Origin: an uncultured Ruminococcus sp. | GTDB taxonomy: Bacteria > Bacillota > Clostridia > Oscillospirales > Acutalibacteraceae | Assembly: GCA_902790475.1 (NCBI GenBank) | Contig: CADASG010000015.1 | Coordinates: 1 to 42,454, forward strand | DNA length: 42,454 bases | Direction: 5' to 3' | Part shown: positions 31,130 to 37,793 of the stretch, in pieces | Layout of the letters: the number at the start of each line of letters is the position of its first letter | How positions within the stretch are numbered: position 1 is the stretch's first letter | Made by a program: the position numbers and the translations under genes | Notes under the pieces: model-generated | Seen by the model: the letters and a program-made list of their open reading frames with translations, nothing else | Databases searched by the model: none | What the model was told of the DNA's origin: nothing

Positions 31130-31990
31130 ATGGAATTTCGGGTCTTACAGTATTTTTTGGCAGTCACAAGAGAGGGTAATATCTCAGCCGCAGCGCAGTC
31201 GCTCAATCTCTCGCAGCCGTCGCTGTCAAGGCAGCTGCGGGATTTGGAGGAGGAGCTCGGCGTCACGCTTTTTATCAGGGGTAAAAGACGGATCGAGCTT
31301 ACCGAGGAAGGCTTGATACTCCGCAAAAGGGCAAGCGAGATGATGCAGCTTGTGGAGCTGACGGAGAGCGAGATATCCGAGGTGAAGAACAGTATTTCGG
31401 GCAGTTTGAATATCGGCGCAGGTGAATCGTATTCCATGCACCGTATCACAAGGGTGTTTTATCGGTTGCAAAAGGAATACCCCAATATTCGGCTAAACAT
31501 TTTCAGCGGAGATACCGAGGACTTAAAGGACAAGCTCGACCGCGGACTTCTTGATTTTGCGCTGATCTTCACGGACTTTGACCGCGAATTATACCATCAC
31601 CTTACGCTCGACGACAAGGAGATCTTCGGTGTGATCATGCGCAGGGACAGCGAGCTCGCCGCAAAAGAGAGCATAACCGTAAGGGACTTATACGGCAAGC
31701 CGCTTATAGTATCACGAGCCAACGGCTTGTCGCTTTTCAGCGGAGCGCAGGCAAGGCATTTGCAGGTCGCCGCGACCTATAATCTTCTGTACAATGCCTC
31801 GCTGATGGTCGAGGACGGCATCGGATATGCTGTTTCGTTCGACAAGCTGGTTGATACCTCCGAAACCTCGAACCTCTGCTTCCGTCCGCTGACTCCCGAA
31901 ATATCCGTTCAGCCGACTCTCGTTTGGAAACGGGAGCAAAAGCTTTCACTTGTTTCGCAGCTGTTTATCGACAGATTAAGCGGAATATAG
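31130..31990 (+). CDS. LysR-family transcriptional regulator
   Basis: 286 aa. Winged helix-turn-helix 1-60 (LQYFLAVTREGNISAAAQSLNLSQPSLSRQLRDLEEELG) and a type 2 periplasmic-binding-like effector domain (about 88-285). Divergent to the acetyltransferase unit, the classic LysR arrangement, so it probably activates that unit in response to an unknown small molecule. The TAG stop takes its G from the repeat element inserted at 31990; without the element the frame would end at TAA at the same codon. Confidence 0.93.
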   Translation: MEFRVLQYFLAVTREGNISAAAQSLNLSQPSLSRQLRDLEEELGVTLFIRGKRRIELTEEGLILRKRASEMMQLVELTESEISEVKNSISGSLNIGAGESYSMHRITRVFYRLQKEYPNIRLNIFSGDTEDLKDKLDRGLLDFALIFTDFDRELYHHLTLDDKEIFGVIMRRDSELAAKESITVRDLYGKPLIVSRANGLSLFSGAQARHLQVAATYNLLYNASLMVEDGIGYAVSFDKLVDTSETSNLCFRPLTPEISVQPTLVWKREQKLSLVSQLFIDRLSGI

Positions 31991-32104
31991 GCAATACCGC
32001 ATAATTCAGGTGTGCGGATTGCGCAGTAAGATTTTTCGTCAGGTTGTACAAATAAATTGAGGTAAGGCTGTCGCCTTGCCGAGATTGAATTGTGCGGTGT
32101 TGCC
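31990..32104 (+). repeat. dispersed inverted-repeat element, copy of 115 bp
   Basis: Same structure as the copy at 29523 with a slightly longer right arm (TTGAATTGTGCGGTGTTGCC). Flanked by a perfect 4-bp direct repeat TATA (31986-31989 and 32105-32108). The insertion lies exactly on the LysR stop codon. Confidence 0.9.
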
Positions 32105-32117
32105 TATAATACTGCAA

Positions 32118-32162
32118 AAAAAACCGTATCGGATAGCACGTCGCCTTCCGATACGGTTTATA
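32118..32162. terminator. bidirectional terminator between lysR and the kinase gene
   Basis: Thirteen-bp perfect stem (32121-32133 against 32147-32159) with a 13-nt loop; T8 on the minus strand and a weaker T-rich tail on the plus strand. Positions 32163-32306 show nothing further. Confidence 0.85.
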
Positions 32163-32306
32163 TCTTTACAGAATTCAGTCATAACAGCTTTATAACAAGC
32201 CTTCAAATTCTGAAACGGTGTGTGTATGAGAGAGTTTTTTTATGAAATAATGTGACCGTGCAATCAGATAAGTAAAAGCTTAGAAAAAGGCACATTTCGG
32301 TGGATT

Positions 32307-33305
32307 TCAATAGTTTTGCTTGAATAACGCTAATTCGCGCTTGATGTCGGCTTCATTTTCATATAGACAGCGGATACGGGCAAGCGTATTCTTTGCTTCT
32401 TTGACGCCCGTCTCTTTTTCATCTTCGCCGATACAATTGCCGAGAGCTCTTTTCAAATTGTATTCTAACCATTCAAGCCAAGTGTAAGCAAGTCCGAATA
32501 CTTCGGCATATCCGCGAAAGCCGTTGTCATATGCGTTAAGATAGCCGTCAAAGAAGGCGTGAATATGGCTGAGATCAATATCGCAGACCGTTGCGCCCGA
32601 CCATTGAAGGGAGAGCTGCAACGCATCTGAAATCGGGTTTCCGTATGATAGGCACTCGAGGTCGATAACATAAGGTTGGTCATTTTCCCACATCACGTTC
32701 TTCGGATCCATATCCCCGTCCGAAATGCAGATGATATCGGGCAAAAGCTTCCTTGCTCTGTTCAGCTCATCTTCGGCATAGCGCAGCAAAGCACTGCTTT
32801 CCGTAAGAAGCATAAACAGGTCATGATTCATTGTTTCCGATTGATTCAAATACAGGTCGAAATCTATTTTGCTTTCTTCAACGACGGTTGTTGCGCTGCA
32901 CTTAGGATCCAGTGCATGCATCCTTCCCAGTATGTTTCCGATTTGTCGGCATTGGTTGGATGTAATACAATACCAATCAGTCGTTTGTCCGCTGTGCCAG
33001 TCAAAAATATAAAAGTATTCTCCTTCAACTTCCTGCATTTTCTTGTTGTAAAAGCATAACGCTGATACAATCGGGATACCTGAGTCCTCGATCACACTTT
33101 CAAGCTTTTCCGCCGCTGTGAAATTTGAAACAGCGCAGGGTCTTTTCATAATAACCGGATTTAGATACTTAACGGCATACACTCTGCCTCCGGCGCTAAC
33201 CTTAAACATCCTGTGCAGGAATCCGCCGGAAACGGACTCGATGGAGTGCTCAACGCTTCCCAATCCGACTTCTTCAAACAGCTTTTTGATTTTCTGCTCT
33301 ATCAT
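32307..33305 (-). CDS. APH-family small-molecule kinase
   Basis: 332 aa, aminoglycoside/choline-kinase-like phosphotransferase fold. Nucleotide lysine in VYAVKYL, catalytic loop ISDGDMDPKNVMW (Asp near 197; the usual His of the loop is Ser-Asp here) and metal motif VIDLE (near 215). Substrate unknown; proteins like this include antibiotic kinases but also choline, homoserine and thiamine kinases. Third gene after the MATE pump and FluC with short gaps, so likely cotranscribed in a resistance-type unit. Confidence 0.85.
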   Translation of the reverse strand: MIEQKIKKLFEEVGLGSVEHSIESVSGGFLHRMFKVSAGGRVYAVKYLNPVIMKRPCAVSNFTAAEKLESVIEDSGIPIVSALCFYNKKMQEVEGEYFYIFDWHSGQTTDWYCITSNQCRQIGNILGRMHALDPKCSATTVVEESKIDFDLYLNQSETMNHDLFMLLTESSALLRYAEDELNRARKLLPDIICISDGDMDPKNVMWENDQPYVIDLECLSYGNPISDALQLSLQWSGATVCDIDLSHIHAFFDGYLNAYDNGFRGYAEVFGLAYTWLEWLEYNLKRALGNCIGEDEKETGVKEAKNTLARIRCLYENEADIKRELALFKQNY

Positions 33306-33338
33306 CTTTCCTCCGTAGTTTTAGCGGTAAATCGATTG

Positions 33339-33707
33339 TTATGGATGCAGCAGCAAAGCGATCCTTTTCCCAAGCAAGACACCCAGAACACAAAAAGATA
33401 CACTGAGCAGAATATAAATACTTCCGAACAAATATGATTTTTTCTCAAACAAGGAGAGCGCTTCAAGCGAAAATGTTGAAAAGGTCGTAAAGCCTCCGCA
33501 CACTCCTGTTTTCCAAAATAAGACTGTGTTATCGGAAGCATTGCTTTTGTTGCTTACAACACCGACAATAAAACCGATCAGTATTGCTCCTATGATATTT
33601 GTGATAAGCGTAAGAATAGGAAATCCCGTTTTTACCGGGATAAGACTGATTGCATACCTTCCGATCGCCCCCAACGCGCCTCCGAGAGCAACAAATAAAA
33701 AACTCAT
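33339..33707 (-). CDS. crcB: fluoride channel FluC/CrcB
   Basis: 122 aa, four membrane helices. Conserved GGALGAIGRY, TNIIGAILIG and GVCGGFTTFSTF motifs of fluoride exporters are intact. Only one gene is present; FluC can work as an antiparallel homodimer. No fluoride riboswitch is seen in the 48 bp upstream; expression probably comes from the MATE promoter. GGAGGG five bases before the ATG. Confidence 0.95.
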   Translation of the reverse strand: MSFLFVALGGALGAIGRYAISLIPVKTGFPILTLITNIIGAILIGFIVGVVSNKSNASDNTVLFWKTGVCGGFTTFSTFSLEALSLFEKKSYLFGSIYILLSVSFCVLGVLLGKRIALLLHP

Positions 33708-33755
33708 TTTTCCCTCCGTGAATCCGATTTATCTTACCAAAAGTATAGCACAAAA

Positions 33756-35114
33756 TTAAAGATATGAAAAGAGGGAGCAGCTTCCTTTAAGTAAAATACA
33801 CGCAATGATCGCAGTAATTATTTCCGCAAAGGGAAACGTCAGCCATACGAGCCACGCATTGGATAAATCCGGAGTAATAAGCAGCGACAACGCCCACGCG
33901 ACCGGAAGAATCAACACAAGCTGTCTTAGAAGCGAAATAATAAGCGAGGAAACACCCTTGCCGAGCGCTTGAAATACGCCTTGAAGTGATAAGCTGATTC
34001 CGGCAAAGAAAAAGCCTGCTGAGATTATCCTTGTCGCGCTGACACAAAGAGCCTGTGTGCCTCCCGACAAACCGAATGCGGCGCAGAGCGGTTCGGCAAT
34101 GATCTCCAAAAGCAATGTGCGTGACAACATTATCACAGATGTATAGAGCACGCCGTATTTAATGCCTGACTTCACGCGCTGATCATCCCTCATTCCGTAA
34201 GCGAAGGACACGATCGGCGTGATCGTATCTCTCATACCAAATGCGGCAAATAAAATGAACTGCTGGATTTTATAATACAAGCCGTAAGCCGTGACAAGAG
34301 AAGCGTCTACAGCGCCTAAAATCAGATTGATGCCGTAGGTCATCACCGACATCAAAGCCTGCGCAATGATAGCAGGCAAGCCGATTTTGTAAATCAGCTT
34401 TATCGTTGTCTTATCGGGACGAATATAGCGCAAGCCGTTTTTGATGCTTTTGTTCTTTTTGATATGGAAAAACAGCGCGATCAAAAAAGAGGCTATCTGA
34501 CCGATAACCGTTGCCAGAGCAGCACCCTGCACGCCCATTTTCGGACAGCCGAGCAAGCCGTAGATCATTATCGGATCAAGAATGATGTTAATGACTGCGC
34601 CTGAGATTTGAGCCAATGTCGATTGAACGGTAAGCCCTGCCGCCTGCAGCACCTTTTCAAATACACTGAAAAACACGATCCCGACAGAACAAACACAGCA
34701 GATCTGCAGATAGGATACCGCCATCTCACTGATTGCGTTATCTGAGGTTTGACTGCCGATATACGCGTCCGCTCCGAAGAAACCAAACAACATAAAAACA
34801 GCGGTTATCACTATACCGAGAAATACACCGTTGCCGGCTGCTTTGGAAGCCTTTTCTTTGTCGCCCTCGCCCAAGCTGCGCGCAAGTAAGACGTTTACGC
34901 CGACACCTGTCCCTATTCCTATTGCTACCATCAGCATTTGTACCGGGAAAGCGAGCGTCAGGGCGTTGATGGCTGCTTCGCCGCCCTCCATATTAGACAC
35001 AAACGCGCTGTCTACGATATTGTAAAGCGCCTGCAGCATCATCGATACTATGATCGGCAAACCCATTTTTATCATCAGTTTGTTCACAGGCATTGTTGCC
35101 ATTTTGTTGTTCAT
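33756..35114 (-). CDS. MATE-family multidrug efflux pump (MepA-like)
   Basis: 452 aa, about twelve membrane helices in two bundles; N-terminal LMIKMGLPIIVSMMLQALYNIVDSAFV and VQMLMVAIGIGTGVGVNVLLAR are typical of the MepA-type MATE group. It exports cationic compounds in exchange for sodium or protons. The ATG at 35114 follows GGAGGT; a TTG four codons earlier lies inside that site. Preceded by a leader RNA with an intrinsic terminator (35115-35186), so transcription is probably attenuated until a ligand is sensed. Leads the unit MATE - crcB - kinase. Confidence 0.94.
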   Translation of the reverse strand: MNNKMATMPVNKLMIKMGLPIIVSMMLQALYNIVDSAFVSNMEGGEAAINALTLAFPVQMLMVAIGIGTGVGVNVLLARSLGEGDKEKASKAAGNGVFLGIVITAVFMLFGFFGADAYIGSQTSDNAISEMAVSYLQICCVCSVGIVFFSVFEKVLQAAGLTVQSTLAQISGAVINIILDPIMIYGLLGCPKMGVQGAALATVIGQIASFLIALFFHIKKNKSIKNGLRYIRPDKTTIKLIYKIGLPAIIAQALMSVMTYGINLILGAVDASLVTAYGLYYKIQQFILFAAFGMRDTITPIVSFAYGMRDDQRVKSGIKYGVLYTSVIMLSRTLLLEIIAEPLCAAFGLSGGTQALCVSATRIISAGFFFAGISLSLQGVFQALGKGVSSLIISLLRQLVLILPVAWALSLLITPDLSNAWLVWLTFPFAEIITAIIACILLKGSCSLFSYL

Positions 35115-35186
35115 AATTACCTCCAAATACGCAAAAAAGGCGCAAGTCCGAAATGCCGGACTTACGCCTTTAAGCTACTCACATTG
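35115..35186 (-). ncRNA. attenuator/riboswitch-like leader of the MATE gene
   Basis: Leader of about 70 nt between promoter and MATE start. It contains UAGC (35173-35176), then GCGUAAGUCCGG, whose 14-bp terminator stem (35137-35150 against 35157-35170, including one G-U pair) is followed by T6 just before the ribosome site. The core is shared with the leaders at 35.8 and 36.5 kb. A terminator in the leader of a MATE gene in a Clostridia-type genome fits the mepA (guanidine-IV) riboswitch class by position; the detailed match needs a covariance search. Confidence 0.6.
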
Positions 35187-35192
35187 TTTTGG

Positions 35193-35221
35193 ATTATATC
35201 ATAATTTAATTAAAAAATCAA
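35193..35221 (-). promoter_or_regulatory. promoter of the MATE unit
   Basis: Minus-strand -35 TTGATT (35216-35221), 17-bp spacer, -10 TATAAT (35193-35198), inside ATGATATAAT, a 10-mer also present at the other two leaders. Confidence 0.75.
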
Positions 35222-35225
35222 GCGG

Positions 35226-35792
35226 TCAATTCCACTCTTTTTCTCTGTTTTTGATGTCCTTACGAAACAAAAGCCTGAAAATCCTTCTGACAAGCGGCTG
35301 AATAAACAGATGCTGCGAGAAGAAGGCAAACGGAAGGTTGAAGCACACGAGCTTGAACCAATGACAGAGCAATACGATCACATTAAAGCCCTCAAAGAAC
35401 GGATAGTAAATGATCGCGGCGATAAAGCTCATCGCAGGACACATTATTGCGACTGTCACGGTGATAATAGCTCCCTCGAAGATAACCGGATTGGTCGTTT
35501 TCATATCGAACATTTTGGACGCGATCTTGAATGAAAGCGGACTTCCGACAAGCACCTCGAGCGTATAGGCAAAGGCAAACTCCGCCAGCACGACAGCCCA
35601 GATCGGCAGCATTGTCCCGAACATCATAATGCCGCCCTGTTTGTTGACGGCGGTCAGCACGCTGCTTGTGTAGTTGAAGCCGCGCAGCATATCGCCGTTA
35701 AGGACATAGATGTTGTAGAACACAAAGGCGTGTACTGTGATGACGACAGTGATGAACGCAAACACCATTCTTTGAAATTGATTTCTCGGCAT
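35226..35792 (-). CDS. DUF2798-like membrane protein
   Basis: 188 aa with four membrane helices in two similar halves. The opening MPRNQFQRMVFAFITVVITV and the ending NLPFAFFSQHLFIQPLVRRIFRLLF fit DUF2798-type proteins, whose function is unknown. AGGAGG eight bases before the ATG. It has its own promoter and an attenuator-like leader with the same GCGUAAGUC core as the MATE leader, so it is likely induced by the same signal and may help handle the same compound. Confidence 0.8.
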   Translation of the reverse strand: MPRNQFQRMVFAFITVVITVHAFVFYNIYVLNGDMLRGFNYTSSVLTAVNKQGGIMMFGTMLPIWAVVLAEFAFAYTLEVLVGSPLSFKIASKMFDMKTTNPVIFEGAIITVTVAIMCPAMSFIAAIIYYPFFEGFNVIVLLCHWFKLVCFNLPFAFFSQHLFIQPLVRRIFRLLFRKDIKNREKEWN

Positions 35793-35900
35793 AAAGAATT
35801 CCTCCTAAAATTAAAAGACACAAGCCGCGGACGCGCCGATTACAAATACACTGTACCGTAATCAGACTTACGCGCCGTGCGCTGCTTGTGTCGTTATGTA
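35793..35900 (-). ncRNA. attenuator/riboswitch-like leader of the DUF2798-like gene
   Basis: Leader of about 100 nt. Outer stem GACACAAGC/GCTTGTGTC (35817-35825 against 35884-35892) followed on the minus strand by TTTTAATTTT; inside it AGC and then GCGUAAGUCUG (35863-35873) and an alternative CGUAA/UUACG hairpin. The mutually exclusive pairings and terminal U-run suggest transcription attenuation. Longer than the other two leaders by an inserted stem. Confidence 0.55.
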
Positions 35901-35908
35901 TTGGAATT

Positions 35909-35937
35909 ATTATATCATATTCAGACAATCAGGTCAA
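35909..35937 (-). promoter_or_regulatory. promoter of the DUF2798-like gene
   Basis: Minus-strand -35 TTGACC (35932-35937), 17-bp spacer, -10 TATAAT (35909-35914), again within ATGATATAAT. Confidence 0.75.
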
Positions 35938-35939
35938 GG

Positions 35940-36200
35940 TTATGGATTATCTATAATCTCAAAATTCCCCGTCAGTATATCAACGTATTGCAGGGAATGC
36001 GTTCTCGGAATGCCTGTTGTGTATTCCTCAATGCAAAAGATATTTTTATAGACTCCCTTTATCTCTACAACATCATTCTTTATTTCCAAGCGTGGATGGT
36101 GCAGTTTTATATTCACGTGGATTTTGGGATTTGTTGCGTAAAGATAAGCAACTTTTTTCTTGATCATATCAAGCTGTGTCATAAAAATCTCCTTATTCAA
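35940..36200 (-). CDS. Veg-like small protein
   Basis: 86 aa. The central part (IHVNIKLHHPRLEIKNDVVE, IKGVYKNIFCIEE, HSLQYVDILTGNFEI) fits the Veg/DUF1021 pattern: a beta barrel-like fold with a final SYxDILTxxVE-type strand. Bacillus Veg affects biofilm gene expression; the role here is unknown. AAGGAG upstream. Second gene after the 79-residue protein, 24 bp apart, expressed from the leader-bearing promoter at 36548-36576. Confidence 0.7.
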   Translation of the reverse strand: MNKEIFMTQLDMIKKKVAYLYATNPKIHVNIKLHHPRLEIKNDVVEIKGVYKNIFCIEEYTTGIPRTHSLQYVDILTGNFEIIDNP

Positions 36201-36224
36201 ACAGGTGCAGATCCGTCTTCATCA

Positions 36225-36464
36225 CTAACTCAGATAATCCCCAACAGGACTTGTGTTATACTGCTTGATGATTTTGATGATAACGGAATCGTCAGGCTGA
36301 GTTTCTTCGCTTATGATCTTGTACTGTGTTTGGTTTTTTTCCAAAGACGCTTTGTACCGTGCAACTTCTTCCTGCACTAATTTCACCGCGTAGCTGTGAA
36401 CGACATCTTCTTTCAGCATAAAGTGAAGCGTTTGGCAAATACACGCTGCTTTTACTCTTTTCAT
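36225..36464 (-). CDS. conserved-looking 79-residue protein
   Basis: 79 aa, start ATG with AGGAG eight bases upstream: MKRVKAACICQTLHFMLKED, a helical middle (YAVKLVQEEVARYKASLEK) and a beta-type end (YKIISEETQPDDSVIIKIIK). I do not know a named family; the composition and ribosome site are those of a real gene. It is the first gene of a two-gene unit with the Veg-like protein and sits behind an attenuator-like leader. Confidence 0.75.
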   Translation of the reverse strand: MKRVKAACICQTLHFMLKEDVVHSYAVKLVQEEVARYKASLEKNQTQYKIISEETQPDDSVIIKIIKQYNTSPVGDYLS

Positions 36465-36541
36465 TGTTTTTTCTCCTGTTCTGAAAAATTAAAACGTGCA
36501 GGCTTCAACCGGACTTACGCAGTTAAAACGCTACACGTTGC
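36465..36541 (-). ncRNA. attenuator/riboswitch-like leader of the 79-aa/Veg-like operon
   Basis: Leader of about 75 nt with GUGUAGC, then GCGUAAGUCCGG (36509-36520 on the minus strand), closed by AACGUG(U)AG/CU(G)CACGUU (36493-36501 against 36531-36539) and followed by TTTTAATTTTT. Same core and order as the MATE leader: UAGC, 6-9 nt, GCGUAAGUCCGG, terminator. Confidence 0.55.
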
Positions 36542-36547
36542 AATATT

Positions 36548-36576
36548 ATTATATCATTTCCGAATCTGTTTTTCAA
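36548..36576 (-). promoter_or_regulatory. promoter of the 79-aa/Veg-like operon
   Basis: Minus-strand -35 TTGAAA (36571-36576), 17-bp spacer, -10 TATAAT (36548-36553), within ATGATATAAT as at the other two leaders. Confidence 0.75.
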
Positions 36577-36702
36577 ATGGCGATTTTGAACAAAAATCAA
36601 ATTTGATTCCAAACATACAGCTGTATATTTTAATTGATATCTGCTCATTACATTTACCGAGCAAAGCTGACTTTCCTGTTCTGTTCTCAACCTTATATTT
36701 TT

Positions 36703-36745
36703 CCAAAAGTATATATCTAAAGACTAAAGATATGAAAAGAGGGAG
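36703..36745. repeat. degenerate duplicate of the MATE 3' end
   Basis: CCAAAAGTATA ... TAAAGATATGAAAAGAGGGAG repeats, with the same orientation and a few differences in the spacer, the sequence at 33737-33777 that covers the end and 3' flank of the MATE gene. On the minus strand it still reads YSLFSYL-stop. It looks like a remnant of another MATE copy or a recombination scar. Confidence 0.6.
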
Positions 36746-36779
36746 TATCGTGATGATACTCACAAAATTCGTGGTGGAG

Positions 36780-36997
36780 TTAGACTAAATGATTCAAAGA
36801 TTCCGGCTCGCTTGTTGCGGTGTGTGGGATTGGTTAAGTTTCTGCTGCTCGGCGGGCTAAAATCGTTTCACTGAAACGATTTTACCTGTGATTTGCGCGC
36901 GGCTTAAATCACAGGCACGCCCTGTTCGATCCCCCTATGTTCCACTTAACTATATATAGTTTGAGAGCAGAACACCTTGAGGTGTTCTGCTCTCAAA
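36780..36997. other. hairpin cluster and tRNA 3'-end-like fragment
   Basis: No gene from 36577 to 37018. Three perfect stems stand in a row: AAAATCGTTTCA/TGAAACGATTTT (near 36862-36887), CCTGTGATTT/AAATCACAGG (near 36888-36915), and an 18-bp palindrome with 2-nt loop (36960-36977 against 36980-36997). Between the last two, 36924-36944 reads GTTCGATCCCCCTATGTTCCA, resembling the T-arm and acceptor end of a tRNA without the rest of the gene. Such fragments often mark integration sites. Confidence 0.4.
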
Positions 36998-37018
36998 TCT
37001 AATGGTGGACCATATGGC

Positions 37019-37240
37019 TCACTTTTGCTTGATTCTCCTGTCCGTTTCTCTGTACAAATTCTCACGCTTCATATCCATTTTAAATTGACCGTTAGCGTAG
37101 TTATCGTCAAACTTCGCTTTTTGCCAATAATCTTTAGCGACTTTCAGCGCCATTGCAGCAAACTCTGCTGTGATGGTGCTTCTTTTTTGTTCCACACGAA
37201 TCGCAGAGCAGCGGCTTTTGTAAATCGGATTGATAAAGTC
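37019..37240 (-). pseudogene. unidentified coding remnant
   Basis: An open minus-strand frame of about 73 codons without a clear start ends in TGA: RVEQKRSTITAEFAAMALKV followed by AKDYWQKAKFDDNYANGQFK and a charged, Arg/Lys-rich tail. Composition is that of a genuine protein C-terminus. I do not recognise the family. It begins at the same point (about 37235) where the plus-strand recombinase fragment begins, so the two were joined by a rearrangement. Confidence 0.5.
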
Positions 37241-37583
37241 GATTCAGGGAGAAAGCGCTTTTTCTCAGTCTATGCCGGCAGGGCTCGTTGAGGATTCCGA
37301 GAAGAAATCCGAATCTTTGAAAGTACAATGCGAGAAAGCAGAACGTGATGTAGAATCCTCAAAAACGCTTATTAAAGATATAAACGACCAATATGACGAA
37401 ATCATTTCGTGGTCAAGCCTTTATGACAGCGCTCCGATCGAAGCAAGGAAAATGATAGTCAATTCGATGATCAAACGAGTTGACGTTTACCGCAACTATG
37501 AACTGAATGTAGAGCTGAATATGAATATCCGCCAATTTTTCCTCGGTATGGAGGAAAGCGAGAGTATTCCGATTACGGAATAA
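37233..37583 (+). pseudogene. C-terminal fragment of a serine recombinase
   Basis: About 116 codons: a coiled-coil (SESLKVQCEKAERDVESSK) and the closing domain SLYDSAPIEARKMIVNSMIK - VYRNYELNVEL, which is the C-terminus of large serine (TnpX-like) recombinases of Firmicutes. The catalytic resolvase domain, the zinc ribbon and a start with ribosome site are missing. It differs from the C-terminus of the intact recombinase at 38571-40112, so it derives from another element that once occupied this spot. Confidence 0.8.
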
Positions 37584-37588
37584 AATTT

Positions 37589-37628
37589 ACCCGCCTGTTC
37601 ACCAAAGTGTGAGCAGGCGGGCTTTAAC
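37589..37628 (+). terminator. terminator after the recombinase fragment
   Basis: CCCGCCTG...CAGGCGGG stem (37589-37596 against 37613-37620) with an inner CAC/GTG, then a T-rich tail. 37629-37793 shows nothing else. Confidence 0.75.
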
Positions 37629-37793
37629 TTTTTATGCTCTAAAACAACAAATCAGAATTTATCCGATTTCCCATCTCAAACCTCAGTGTTTATCAGCTAA
37701 ATACCGCAGCTCATACTCAAATTATGCTTACTTTACGTCAAATTGTCCGATTTTAATCAGCAGCTATCTTTCCTCCGCAATCATTTTATCCCT

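Noticed and set aside
33339-33760. Fluoride riboswitch before crcB
   Set aside because: The 48-bp gap between the MATE stop and crcB lacks the conserved fluoride-switch elements and is too short for the fold plus expression platform.
36554-36763. 69-codon minus-strand frame upstream of the Veg-like operon
   Set aside because: It overlaps the promoter of that operon and the MATE 3' scar and has no ribosome site; likely chance.
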